A stretch of 44,221 bases of DNA from Bacteroidota bacterium (GTDB taxonomy: Bacteria > Bacteroidota > Bacteroidia > Flavobacteriales_F > PHOS-HE28): assembly GCA_018266685.1 (NCBI GenBank), contig JAFDZY010000223.1:1-44221 (forward strand), read 5' to 3'. A program made the position numbers and the translations under genes. Positions within the stretch are counted from its first letter, which is position 1; every line of letters begins with the position of its first letter. Shown here in pieces: positions 1 to 8,290 of this stretch. The notes below the pieces were generated by a model. The model saw only the letters and a program-made list of their open reading frames with translations, ran no database searches and was not told where the DNA came from.

Positions 1-1290
1 CCGGTACAACTGGCCGCCAACGTGGCCAACGCCACCGGCGGTACCTGGACCACCAGCGGCACCGGCACCTTCTTCGATGCCAATGCCCTGGCCACGCTGT
101 ACTACCCCAGTGCAGCCGACAGCATCGCTGGCGTGGTGACCCTCACGGTGTCCAGCACCGGCATGGCCCCGTGCAGCGCCGTCTCCGATGCGCTCACCAT
201 CACTTTCGGCGGCGGGCTAAGCGCACAGGCCGGACAGGATGTGATCACCTGCAGCACCAGCCCGAACGTGACCTTGGGCGGCACCGTCGCCGGCACCACC
301 ACCGGCGTGTGGACCACGAGCGGCACGGGCTCCTTCAGCCCCAGCGCCACGGACCTGAATGCCACCTACATCCCGGGAGCGGCGGACTTCGTGATCGGCA
401 ACATCAACCTGGTTCTCAGCACCACCAACAACGCGGGCTGCCCGGCGGGGCGCGACACCCTGGTGGTGAGCTACCATGTGCCGCCCACCGTGAACGCCGG
501 TGCCGACCAGCTGATCTGCAACGGCATTGAACCGATCCAGCTCAACGCCATCGCACAGAACGACAGCGTGGTGCATTGGGTCACCGCCGGCACGGGCACC
601 TTCAGCCCGGATGCGAACACAGCCAATGCCACCTACCAGCCCACCGCACAAGACAGCATCAACGGCGGCGTGTACTTGATCATCACCGCATACGGCACAG
701 GCACCTGCGGCAACGCTTCCGATTCCCTGTGGATCGGTGTGGGCCCCACGCGCATCGCGAATGCGGGAAATGACATGGACCTGTGCGCTGACGGCAGCCC
801 CATCGCCTTGGCGGGCAGCATCACCGGTGTAACCGGTGGTACCTGGACCACCAACGGCACGGGCAGCTTCCTTCCGGATGCCACCTCACCCACGGCATCT
901 TACGTGCCCAGTGCCCCTGACCTCTTGTTCCCGCAGTTGAGCTTCGTGCTCACCACCACGGGCAACATGGGCTGCCCGGCGCACAGCGACACGGTGCAAG
1001 TGAACCTGCACCAACCTTCCACGGTGAACGCCGGGCAGGACATCACCACCTGCGATGCCAGCGCCGCCGTGCAACTGGCCGGTAGCGCAAACGGTGGAAC
1101 GGGCGTGCAATGGAGCACCTTGGGCAGCGGCACCTTCACGCCGAACAACACCACTGCCAACGCGGTGTACCAGCCCAGCGCAGCGGACAGCGCCATGCAG
1201 CACGTGGACCTGGTGCTCACCACTACCGGCGAGCTTTACTGTGCAGCACCAACGGATACCGTGCGCATCTCCTTCGTGAACCCGCTGAGC
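1..1290 (+). repeat. In-frame tandem Ig-like repeats, ~265-nt period
   Basis: Repeat units run approximately 226-489, 490-759, 760-1026 and 1027-1290, with a partial unit before them that is cut by the window edge. They share an Ala-Gly-x-Asp start, a WTTxGTGxF core, an ATYxPSAxD stretch and paired cysteines about 60-65 residues apart that could form one disulfide per unit. The units have clearly diverged from one another, so this is an old domain amplification and not a recent slippage array. Confidence 0.8.
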
Positions 1291-2046
1291 GCGGCCTTCA
1301 CCACCGGCGCAGCATGCGCAGGGATGCAGACCGCCTTCACCGATGCAAGCACCACCAGCGGTGCACCCATCATAGGCTGGAACTGGGACTTCGGCAACGG
1401 CACCACCGGATCCGGCCAACAGGCAGGAACTCCGTACGGTGCGGCCGGGTCCTACACGGTTACGTTGACCGTCTTTGCCCAGAACGGCTGCAGTGCCGTT
1501 GCCAGCCAAGTGGTGAACGTGATGAATTCGCCCACGGCAGGTTTCAGCATCAGTGGTGATGCCTACGTGGATGAGCCGGTGGTGGTCACCGACGAATCCA
1601 GCGGCGCCAGCGCTTGGCAGTACGACTTCGGCGACGGCACCGGCTCCTTGATGCAGCAGCCCAACCACAGTTACGGCGAGTCCGGCCAGTACATCATTGT
1701 GCAAACGGTGAGCAACGCCGCAGGATGCAGCGCACAGGATTCCATCCTGGTGAGCATCAAGGACAACAAGATCGTGCCGCCGAAACTGCCCGATGCCTTC
1801 AGCCCGAACGGTGACGGCGTGAACGACATCTTCTATGTGCGCGGCGGGCCGTTCGAGACCATCCACCTGCGCATCTACAACGGCTGGGGTGAACTGATAT
1901 TCGAGACCGAGGACCCGGAATTCGGCTGGGATGGAACCTACAACGGAAAGCCGGAGATCAACGGGGTGTACGTGTACTCGGTGGTGGCCACCTCGGTGGA
2001 CGGCCAGGACTACGACCGCTCAGGCAAAGTGACCTTGATCCGCTAA
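1..2046 (+). CDS. Large surface protein with Ig-like tandem repeats, PKD domains and type IX (CHU_C) sorting tail, 5' partial
   Basis: The reading frame is open at the left edge, so the N terminus and signal peptide lie outside the window. The visible 681 residues hold one partial and four full repeats of about 88-90 residues. Each repeat starts near an AGxDxxxC motif, has WTTxGTGxF in the middle, then ATYxPSAxD and a second Cys. Two PKD-like domains follow, marked by WNWDFGNG and YDFGDGTG. The last ~90 residues (LPDAFSPNGDGVND to the basic end KVTLIR) are a gliding-motility-type CHU_C domain, a type B T9SS sorting signal. Such proteins are exported through the outer membrane and act as adhesins or surface fibres. 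The next gene is a PorP/SprF protein 16 bp away, as in SprB/SprF pairs. What it binds is unknown. Confidence 0.9.
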   Translation, partial: PVQLAANVANATGGTWTTSGTGTFFDANALATLYYPSAADSIAGVVTLTVSSTGMAPCSAVSDALTITFGGGLSAQAGQDVITCSTSPNVTLGGTVAGTTTGVWTTSGTGSFSPSATDLNATYIPGAADFVIGNINLVLSTTNNAGCPAGRDTLVVSYHVPPTVNAGADQLICNGIEPIQLNAIAQNDSVVHWVTAGTGTFSPDANTANATYQPTAQDSINGGVYLIITAYGTGTCGNASDSLWIGVGPTRIANAGNDMDLCADGSPIALAGSITGVTGGTWTTNGTGSFLPDATSPTASYVPSAPDLLFPQLSFVLTTTGNMGCPAHSDTVQVNLHQPSTVNAGQDITTCDASAAVQLAGSANGGTGVQWSTLGSGTFTPNNTTANAVYQPSAADSAMQHVDLVLTTTGELYCAAPTDTVRISFVNPLSAAFTTGAACAGMQTAFTDASTTSGAPIIGWNWDFGNGTTGSGQQAGTPYGAAGSYTVTLTVFAQNGCSAVASQVVNVMNSPTAGFSISGDAYVDEPVVVTDESSGASAWQYDFGDGTGSLMQQPNHSYGESGQYIIVQTVSNAAGCSAQDSILVSIKDNKIVPPKLPDAFSPNGDGVNDIFYVRGGPFETIHLRIYNGWGELIFETEDPEFGWDGTYNGKPEINGVYVYSVVATSVDGQDYDRSGKVTLIR

Positions 2047-2062
2047 AAGAGAACAGACCAAA

Positions 2063-3046
2063 ATGCAAACGAAAATCTCCCTTCTGCTGGCGGTCACCCT
2101 TTTCGGGGCCGGCGCTTTGCGCGCACAGGATGCCCAGCTCTCGCAGTACGAAGCGGCGGCCGTAATGCTGAACCCCGGGCTCACCGGAATGTTTGAGAAC
2201 AGCGACTTCCGCGTGAGCAGCAACCTGCGCAGCCAGTGGAGCAGCCTGGGCAACAACTTCCTCACCACGGCCTTCGCGGTGGACATGTCCAAGGACCGGC
2301 AATATGGTTTCGGGGCTTACCTGAACAACTACAACATGGCCGGCACCATGAACAATTTCACGGCGGGCATTACGGGTGCGTACAACGTTTCCTCCAGCAA
2401 GAACTACACGCTCTCCGCCGGGGTGAACCTGGGCCTGATCTACAAGAAGGTGAATGACGACAAACTGGTATGGGACGCCCAATATGACCGGGACCACTTT
2501 GACAGCGACCTTCCCAGCGGCGAACTGTTCCAGAAAATGGGGCGCTTGATGCCTGACCTGGGAGTTGGCGTGGCCTATCGCTCCACCAACCGCAATAAGA
2601 TGGTGAACCCGTTCGGCAACTTCGCGCTGTTCCACGTCACCACCCCGGATGAATCCATCTTCCGCACGGAGGAAAGCGACCTGCCGATCCGTTATTCGGT
2701 GAATGCCGGCGCCCGCATTGCGGTGAACGAAGGCGTGGACATCATCCCACAGGGCCTCTTCATGCGGCAGGGCGCTGACCAGCAAGTGCAGGTGGGCGTG
2801 ATGGGCCAGGTGGCGCTCATGAACGGCATTTACGGCGTGGTGGGCGGCGCGTCATACCGCTTGAACGACGCGATCATAGCGCAACTCGGCATCAAGCACG
2901 GCAACAACTACTACCGCGTTAGCTACGATGTGAACACTTCACCGTTGCGAAGCTACACGCACAACAACGGTGCCTTCGAGTTTTCCATCGTGTACATGGG
3001 CACCGTGTCCGGCCGCGCACGGAGAATGACGAGCAGTGCATTCTGA
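2063..3046 (+). CDS. PorP/SprF family type IX secretion membrane protein
   Basis: This protein of 327 residues starts with a clear signal peptide (about residues 1-22, ending LRAQ). It then has the family opening DAQLSQYEAAAVMLNPGLTGMF followed by alternating amphipathic strands expected of an outer-membrane beta-barrel (GFGAYLNNYNMAGTMNNFTAGITGAY and similar). PorP/SprF proteins attach to the outside of the type IX machinery, and individual paralogs serve particular type B cargo proteins. The gene follows a CHU_C-tailed protein by 16 bp and is probably co-transcribed, so that cargo is its likely partner. Bacteroidota genomes usually carry many paralogs, so it need not be the core PorP. Confidence 0.9.
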   Translation: MQTKISLLLAVTLFGAGALRAQDAQLSQYEAAAVMLNPGLTGMFENSDFRVSSNLRSQWSSLGNNFLTTAFAVDMSKDRQYGFGAYLNNYNMAGTMNNFTAGITGAYNVSSSKNYTLSAGVNLGLIYKKVNDDKLVWDAQYDRDHFDSDLPSGELFQKMGRLMPDLGVGVAYRSTNRNKMVNPFGNFALFHVTTPDESIFRTEESDLPIRYSVNAGARIAVNEGVDIIPQGLFMRQGADQQVQVGVMGQVALMNGIYGVVGGASYRLNDAIIAQLGIKHGNNYYRVSYDVNTSPLRSYTHNNGAFEFSIVYMGTVSGRARRMTSSAF

Positions 3047-3080
3047 GGAGCTTGTTGCAAAATCTTCACCAGAGGCCTTT

Positions 3081-3130
3081 CCCCCAATAGCAGCGCGCCC
3101 GGCAAATGCCGGGCGCGCTGCTATTGGGGG
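3081..3130. terminator. Long perfect hairpin between convergent genes
   Basis: A 23-bp perfect inverted repeat (3081-3103 with 3108-3130) encloses a 4-nt AAAT loop. It lies between the end of the PorP/SprF gene (+) and the end of pyk (-). It is symmetric and could stop transcription from both sides. It has no long T tract, although a short TTT precedes it, so factor-independent termination is likely but not certain. Confidence 0.75.
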
Positions 3131-3192
3131 CGGTCATTGGGGCGACTGCCGAAACCCCGAAACAATCACTTTGCACCAAGGCTCCGGGAAAA

Positions 3193-4623
3193 CTACACCG
3201 CGCTCAATTTGATCATGTTGGCCATGCCCTGCTCGGCAATGGGCATGCTGGCGATGTTCGCCACCAGATCACCTTTTTCCACCAGTTGCTTGCGGCGCAG
3301 GATGTGCTTGATGTCCGCAACGGTGTGGTCCGTGCTCACGGTTTTGTCATAGTACTGTGCACGCACGCCCCACACCAGGTTAAGCATGTTCAGGATGCGC
3401 TTGTTGCTGGTGAACGCGAAGATGTGCGCCTTGGGGCGCATGCTGCTGATCTTGAAGGCCGTGTAGCCGCTGTGCGTCATGGTGATGATGGCCTTGATGT
3501 CAATGGCATCCGCCATGCGCACGCTGGCCATGCAGATCGTATCCGTTACCATGCGGTCGTTCTTTGCCAGCGCAGGCTCCGGCACATTGTACATCACCTC
3601 GCTCTTTTCCATTTCAAGGAGGATCTTGTTCATGGCCTTCACCACCTCCACTGGATACTTGCCCACGCTGGTCTCGGCACTGAGCATCACCGCGTCGGCG
3701 TGGTCCAGCACGGCATTGGCCACATCGTTCACCTCAGCGCGGGTGGGCGTGCTGTTCTGGATCATGCTCTCCATCATTTGTGTGGCTACGATCACTGGCC
3801 GGTGTTGGAGCAGGCAGCGGCGAATGATGTCCTTTTGCAGCAGGGGCACCTGTTCCATGGGCACCTCCACGCCGAGGTCGCCGCGGGCCACCATCAGCGC
3901 ATCGCTTTCCCGGATGATCTCGTCGATCTCCAGCATCGCCTCGGGCTTTTCGATCTTGGCCACCACACGTGCCGCACCGCCCTCCGCTTGGATCTGGTGC
4001 TTCAGCTCAATGATGTCGCGTGCGCTGCGTACAAAGCTGAGGCCCACCCAATCCACGCCTTGTGAAAGCGCGAAGGTGAGGTCCTTGCGGTCTTTTTCGG
4101 TAAGGCAGGGCAGGCTCACCTTGGTATTGGGCAGGTTGATGCCCTTGTTGCTGCTGAGCATCCCGCCGTTGAGCACGGTTGTGGTAACGCGCTGTTTGCC
4201 ATCGGTGGCCTTCACTTCCAGGCGTAGCTTCCCATCATCCAGCAGCACCATTTCGCCCCGCTTTACATCCTGCGGGAACTGGGCGTAACTGGTGCCTACC
4301 AGGCCGGGAACGCCTTTCACGGCTTCGGTGGTGATCACCAGTTCCGTTCCTTCCTTGAGCTCAATTGGGCCATCGGCCATTTCGCCCACGCGCAGCTTTG
4401 GGCCTTGCAGGTCGGCCAGGATGGCGGTGGTAAGGCCAAGTTCTTCGTTCAGGGATCGGATAGTGGCGATCAGCTCCTTGTACGCATCGTATTTGCCATG
4501 GCTGAAGTTGAGCCGGCACACGTCCACGCCGTTCAACAGCATTTCGCGCAGCACCTCGCGTGGGGAACTGGCCGGGCCCAACGTGGCCACGATCTTGGTT
4601 TTGGGGTCTTGTGCGGGGATCAT
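3193..4623 (-). CDS. pyk: Pyruvate kinase
   Basis: The 476-residue protein converts phosphoenolpyruvate and ADP to pyruvate and ATP, the last step of glycolysis. Family landmarks are TKIVATLGPAS at the N terminus, the GVDVCRLNFSHG segment, the active-site region VVAKIEKPEAM...DALMVARGDLGVEVP and ATQMMESM. The C-terminal regulatory domain is also present (ITMTHSGYTAFKISSMRPKAHIFAFT). The length is usual for the bacterial enzyme. The start ATG overlaps the stop of the upstream IPExxxVDY gene (ATGA, 4 bp), so the two are probably translationally coupled. It is the last gene of an acpP-fabF-rnc-IPExxxVDY-pyk operon and ends at a convergent hairpin. Confidence 0.97.
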   Translation of the reverse strand: MIPAQDPKTKIVATLGPASSPREVLREMLLNGVDVCRLNFSHGKYDAYKELIATIRSLNEELGLTTAILADLQGPKLRVGEMADGPIELKEGTELVITTEAVKGVPGLVGTSYAQFPQDVKRGEMVLLDDGKLRLEVKATDGKQRVTTTVLNGGMLSSNKGINLPNTKVSLPCLTEKDRKDLTFALSQGVDWVGLSFVRSARDIIELKHQIQAEGGAARVVAKIEKPEAMLEIDEIIRESDALMVARGDLGVEVPMEQVPLLQKDIIRRCLLQHRPVIVATQMMESMIQNSTPTRAEVNDVANAVLDHADAVMLSAETSVGKYPVEVVKAMNKILLEMEKSEVMYNVPEPALAKNDRMVTDTICMASVRMADAIDIKAIITMTHSGYTAFKISSMRPKAHIFAFTSNKRILNMLNLVWGVRAQYYDKTVSTDHTVADIKHILRRKQLVEKGDLVANIASMPIAEQGMANMIKLSAV

Positions 4624-5033
4624 TGCAAAAGCTTGTAGGCACCTTTGATGGTCTGTATGTCCAGGGTGTATGCGGTAAGCACGAATTCCGCCCTCCGCAC
4701 GCCGTCCAGTAGTTCGGCTGGATCCGGTCGGCCGTCACCGTCCGCCACCAGGAAAAAGTCGGCCTGCCGCTGGCTGGCGATCAATACGCCCTCCGGCGCA
4801 TGGTTGCCGACCAGTGAAAACAGGGTGTCCCCGTCCTCCGCCTCATGGCTGAACACGGGAAAGAAGGCACGCTGCTCCGGCCCATCGCTCCCGATGTCCC
4901 GGCTGCGCCGGGAAAGTGCAATGCCAAGGCTTCGGTTCAGCGACCAGCAAAGGCGGTAGTCGTTCACATGGCTGCTGATTGCGATGATCTGTGCATCGGG
5001 CAGGATATCGTTTTCGAGCTTCAGCTTGGCCAT
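4620..5033 (-). CDS. IPExxxVDY family protein (divergent motif)
   Basis: I place the start at the ATG at 5033 (MAKLKLENDILPD), giving 137 residues. A longer frame runs upstream, but its extra part is low-complexity Pro/Arg/Gly and reads into the rnc 3' end. The segment ISSHVNDYRLCWSLNRSLGI and the C terminus (VLTAYTLDIQTIKGAYKLL) match a small Bacteroidota family found between rnc and pyk. The motif that names the family is degenerate here: IASQRQADF stands where IPExxxVDY is expected. The function of the family is unknown. The gene follows rnc by 49 bp and overlaps pyk by 4 bp. Confidence 0.75.
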   Translation of the reverse strand: MAKLKLENDILPDAQIIAISSHVNDYRLCWSLNRSLGIALSRRSRDIGSDGPEQRAFFPVFSHEAEDGDTLFSLVGNHAPEGVLIASQRQADFFLVADGDGRPDPAELLDGVRRAEFVLTAYTLDIQTIKGAYKLLQ

Positions 5034-5082
5034 TCGGCGGGGGGCCGATAAAGGTAGCGTCGAAGCATGCCCCAGGGTCGGC

Positions 5083-5940
5083 CTATTCAGCATTCTTGGC
5101 CGCGTCATTCCGGCGGGCGGCATCGGGCTTTCCGCTCCTGCCCCTTTCTTTGCCATCCCGGCGTTGCTTGCCCTGCCTGTCGGCGCCGCTCCCTCTCCGT
5201 GCGGATTCATGCCCGCTTTCCCGGGCATCGATCTGCAGCTTCCGCTTGGCGTTGTGCGCAGCCTCCTGCTCGGCTTTCTTCTTGCTGTGGCCGGTGCCCG
5301 TACCAAGCAACTTTCCGTCTACATGCACCTGGGCGGTAAACTTCCCGCCCCTCCCCTTGTGTTCCTTGTCCTCGTTGATGACAAACTCCACCTTGCGGTG
5401 CAATTTCTGGCCCCACTCCAGGATGCGGCTCTTGCTGTCGCGGTCCTCCTGTTCAACGGTCTTCAGGTCAAAGTGCGTGGTAATGAGCTTGAGGACGATG
5501 GCATTTGTACGGTCGAAGCCCTTGTCCAGCAGCAGCGCGCCAAAGAGGGCTTCCATGGTGTTGCCCGGCACGGAAGTGTCCTGGTTGCGGCCGATGTTGC
5601 TTTCCATGACGCGCTCCACCTCCACGCGCTTGGCAAGGATGCTCAGTTGGTGGCGGCTCACCAGCTTGCTGCGCATGCGGGTAAGGAAGCCTTCGCCCTG
5701 ATCGGGATAGGCGCGGTAGACAAATTGCCCAACGATGGTGTCCAGCACGGCATCACCGAGGAATTCCAAGCGTTCGTTGTCAGGCAGGTCGGGCCGGTCG
5801 TCCGGTACTGAGCTGCTGTGGCGCAGGGCTTGGCGGTAAAGCGGAAGGTCCTTGGGGTTGATGCCGAAGGTTTTTCGGCACCAGGCCCGGATGCGGCGTT
5901 CCTCCGGCGTGGAGGCTCTCTTGAATAATGCGGAGAACAA
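5083..5940 (-). CDS. rnc: Ribonuclease III with basic C-terminal tail
   Basis: This 285-residue protein cleaves double-stranded RNA in rRNA processing and regulation. The RNase III signature NERLEFLGDAVLD lies near residues 55-67. A second acidic helix (NTMEALFGALLLDKGFD) and a C-terminal double-stranded RNA-binding domain (VDGKLLGTGTGHSKKKAEQEAAHNA) follow. After that domain about 40 residues rich in Arg, Lys, Gly and Glu extend beyond the common length of about 240. The tail looks disordered and may add RNA affinity; this is an inference. The gene starts 6 bp downstream of fabF, which is the usual Bacteroidota operon order. Confidence 0.95.
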   Translation of the reverse strand: MFSALFKRASTPEERRIRAWCRKTFGINPKDLPLYRQALRHSSSVPDDRPDLPDNERLEFLGDAVLDTIVGQFVYRAYPDQGEGFLTRMRSKLVSRHQLSILAKRVEVERVMESNIGRNQDTSVPGNTMEALFGALLLDKGFDRTNAIVLKLITTHFDLKTVEQEDRDSKSRILEWGQKLHRKVEFVINEDKEHKGRGGKFTAQVHVDGKLLGTGTGHSKKKAEQEAAHNAKRKLQIDARESGHESARRGSGADRQGKQRRDGKERGRSGKPDAARRNDAAKNAE

Positions 5941-5946
5941 AAGGGG

Positions 5947-7200
5947 TCAACGGTACTTGCGGAAGATCACCGAGGTGTTGTGGCCGCCAAAGCCGAAGGT
6001 ATTGCTCATGGCGGCGTTGACCGTGCGTTGCTGCGCTTTGTTGAACGTGAAGTTCAGCTTGGGGTCGATCTCGGGATCGTCTGTGAAATGATTGATGGTG
6101 GGCGGCACCATGTCCTTGTACACGGCCATGATGGTGGCAATGGCCTCCACGGCGCCGGCGGCACCGAGCAGGTGGCCCGTCATGCTCTTGGAGGAACTGA
6201 TGTTCAGCCGGTAGGCATCTTCCCCGAACAGCCGCTGGATCGCTTTCACCTCCTGCGGGTCACCGATCGGGGTGCTGGTGCCATGGGTGTTGATGTAGTC
6301 AATCTCGGAAGGCTTCATCCCCGCATCCTGCAGGGCGTGCTTCATGCACAGGAAGGCACCGAGCCCTTCCGGGTGCGGGGCGGTGATGTGGTAGGCATCG
6401 CTGCTCATGCCGCCGCCCACCAGCTCGCAGTAGATCTTCGCGCCGCGCGCCTTGGCATGCTCCAGTTCTTCCAGCACAATGATGCCGCCGCCCTCGCCCA
6501 GCACGAAGCCATCACGGTCCTTGTCGTAGGGCCTGCTGGCGGTGGCGGGATCCTCGTTGCGGGTGCTCATGGCGTGCATGGCGTTGAAGCCCCCCACGCC
6601 GGCCTCGTGGATGGAAGCCTCACTTCCTCCGGATACCATGATGTCCACCGTGCCCAGGCGCACATAGTTGAACGAATCGATCAGTGCGTTGTTGGAGCTG
6701 GCACAGGCGCTTACCGTTACGTAGCTAGGTCCGCGCAGCCCGTGCCGCATGCTGATCAGCCCCGAGGAGCTGTCAGCGATCATCTTCGGGATGAAGAACG
6801 GATTGAAGCGCGGGGAACCGTCGCCCTTGGCGAAGTTGATGCACTCTTCCTGGAAGGTGAGCAACCCGCCGATGCCTGAACCCAGGACCACGCCGGCACG
6901 TTCACGTTCGGCATCGGTCTTGAGTTCCAAGCCTGCGTCGCGCACCGCCTCGTCGGCAGCAACCACGGCATACTGGGAGACCGGGTCCATCTTGCGCGCC
7001 TCCTTCCGGTCCATAAAGGCCGTGGGGTCAAAACCCTTTACCTCGCAGGCAAATTGGGTCTTGAATTTCGACGCGTCAAAATTGGTGATGGGCGCAGCTC
7101 CGCTGATGCCGTTCACCAACCCTTCCCAATACGCCTGAAGCGAATTGCCCAAGGGCGTGAGGGCACCCAGACCGGTGACTACCACTCGCCTGAGCTGCAT
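5947..7200 (-). CDS. fabF: 3-oxoacyl-ACP synthase II
   Basis: The 417-residue enzyme elongates acyl chains on acyl carrier protein by condensing them with malonyl-ACP. The Cys-His-His triad is complete: Cys166 in VSACASSN, His306 in NTHGTSTP and His343 in KSMTGHLLGAAG. The glycine-rich C-terminal motif NTFGFGGHNTSVIF is present. The start MQLRRVVVTGLG is the standard one. It lies 12 bp after acpP and 6 bp before rnc, so carrier protein and condensing enzyme are expressed together. Confidence 0.98.
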   Translation of the reverse strand: MQLRRVVVTGLGALTPLGNSLQAYWEGLVNGISGAAPITNFDASKFKTQFACEVKGFDPTAFMDRKEARKMDPVSQYAVVAADEAVRDAGLELKTDAERERAGVVLGSGIGGLLTFQEECINFAKGDGSPRFNPFFIPKMIADSSSGLISMRHGLRGPSYVTVSACASSNNALIDSFNYVRLGTVDIMVSGGSEASIHEAGVGGFNAMHAMSTRNEDPATASRPYDKDRDGFVLGEGGGIIVLEELEHAKARGAKIYCELVGGGMSSDAYHITAPHPEGLGAFLCMKHALQDAGMKPSEIDYINTHGTSTPIGDPQEVKAIQRLFGEDAYRLNISSSKSMTGHLLGAAGAVEAIATIMAVYKDMVPPTINHFTDDPEIDPKLNFTFNKAQQRTVNAAMSNTFGFGGHNTSVIFRKYR

Positions 7201-7212
7201 CCTTCAGGGGGG

Positions 7213-7449
7213 TTACTTCGCGTTCTTCTCCACGTAATCCACGGCTTGGCCCACCGTTTGGATCTTTTCGGCCTGGTCGTCGGGGATGGCGATGTTGAAC
7301 TCCTTTTCGAACTCCATGATGAGCTCGACGGTATCCAGGCTGTCAGCGCCAAGGTCGTTGGTAAAGCTCGCCTCCGGGGTTACTTCAGCTTGGTCCACAC
7401 CGAGCTTGTCCACGATGATGGCGATGACCCTTGACTTGATATCGGACAT
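7213..7449 (-). CDS. acpP: Acyl carrier protein
   Basis: With the ATG at 7449 this is a 78-residue acidic protein ([18 protein letters not shown]). Upstream frame extension is possible but gives an atypical N terminus. Ser37 in [10 protein letters not shown] is the 4'-phosphopantetheine attachment site. It carries growing acyl chains for FabF, the next gene. It is first in the operon and divergent from purN across a 243-bp gap. On its strand a TATCTTTC element about 40 nt upstream is a plausible -7 box, but no well-spaced TTG accompanies it. Confidence 0.97.
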   Translation of the reverse strand: MSDIKSRVIAIIVDKLGVDQAEVTPEASFTNDLGADSLDTVELIMEFEKEFNIAIPDDQAEKIQTVGQAVDYVEKNAK

Positions 7450-7656
7450 ATCCGTTGGTTGTTGGTTGAACAGGCTGCAAAGGAAAGATATTTTCCAGAT
7501 ACGCAACGCACCCCTCCCTGATTCCGCCCTCCCCCGGCAGCATTCATCACCCCCCGGTGAGGTGGCAAATGTGCCCTGCAGGGGCTAATTCCGTGCTAAC
7601 CAGCAGGATCGGGGCAGCAGTTCGCATGGCGGACGGCCGTGGTGCCAATGCCGGAA

Positions 7657-7688
7657 TTGTCCCGTGGTGCGGGAAAATCGCACCTTCG
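7657..7688 (+). promoter_or_regulatory. Probable purN promoter, close to the start codon
   Basis: TTG at 7657-7659 is followed after 21 nt by CACCTTCG (7681-7688), a GC-leaning variant of the Bacteroidota -7 box TAnnTTTG. The purN ATG at 7693 is only 4 nt further on, so transcription may begin at or next to the start codon. This rests on pattern and spacing only. Confidence 0.45.
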
Positions 7689-7692
7689 CGCC

Positions 7693-8268
7693 ATGATCCG
7701 CATGGCCATCCTCGCCTCGGGCTCCGGCTCCAACGCGCAAAAGCTCATGGAACATTTTTCCTCCCATCCGGGGGCGGAAGTGGCCTTGATCGCCTGCGAC
7801 CGCCCCGGCGCCGGCGTGGTGCAGCGCGCTTGGGACATGGGTGTGCCTTGTTTTCTGTTCAGCGGGGCGGAACTGCGCGAGGGTACACTGCAACGGGAAC
7901 TGGCCGGCGCCGGCATCGACCTGGTCATACTGGCCGGTTTCCTGCGCTTATTGCCGGTGGACCTTGTACGCGCCTGGCCGGACCGCATGCTCAACATCCA
8001 CCCATCACTGCTGCCGAAGTATGGCGGCAAGGGCATGTACGGCAACCATGTACATGAAGCGGTGCTGGCGGCGGGTGAAAAGGAAAGCGGCATTACCATC
8101 CACTTGGTGAACGAGCGCTACGATGAGGGGCGGGTGCTGTTCCAAGCCAAGTGCCCGGTGCTGCCGGGTGATGATGCCGGTGCGTTGGCAGGGCGCATCC
8201 ATGCCTTGGAGCACGCCTATTATCCACGTATTGTTGAAGAATTTGCCCTGGGGTTGGGCGTAGGGTAG
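7693..8268 (+). CDS. purN: Phosphoribosylglycinamide formyltransferase
   Basis: Starting at the ATG at 7693 (MIRMAILASGSGSNAQ) the protein has 191 residues, normal for PurN; a longer upstream frame lacks homology-like sequence. It transfers a formyl group from 10-formyl-THF to GAR in purine synthesis. The catalytic Asn101 and His103 (MLNIHPSLLPKY) and Asp144 (NERYDEG) are in place. The N-terminal phosphate-binding loop ASGSGSN is intact. It is divergent from acpP, a common Bacteroidota arrangement, and 22 bp upstream of marC. Confidence 0.96.
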   Translation: MIRMAILASGSGSNAQKLMEHFSSHPGAEVALIACDRPGAGVVQRAWDMGVPCFLFSGAELREGTLQRELAGAGIDLVILAGFLRLLPVDLVRAWPDRMLNIHPSLLPKYGGKGMYGNHVHEAVLAAGEKESGITIHLVNERYDEGRVLFQAKCPVLPGDDAGALAGRIHALEHAYYPRIVEEFALGLGVG

Positions 8269-8286
8269 TTCTCCCGGCGACCTTCG
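8254..8286 (+). promoter_or_regulatory. Possible marC promoter, close to the start codon
   Basis: TTG at 8254-8256, inside the end of purN, is followed after 22 nt by GACCTTCG (8279-8286) and then the marC ATG at 8291. The layout copies that upstream of purN (ACCTTCGC, then ATG within 4-5 nt). It could give marC its own, possibly leaderless, transcript. Confidence 0.4.
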
Positions 8287-8290
8287 CACC

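Noticed and set aside
1..1290. Tandem repeats as a CRISPR or satellite array
   Set aside because: The period is ~265 nt, in frame, diverged between copies and codes for a protein domain.
886..1866. 326-codon minus-strand frame inside the repeat protein
   Set aside because: Composition follows the antisense of the repeats (Val, Gly, His, Arg); no start context and no domain.
5034..5306. N-terminal extension of the IPExxxVDY gene
   Set aside because: The added residues are Pro/Arg/Gly-rich and out of keeping with the family. They overlap the rnc 3' end in another frame.
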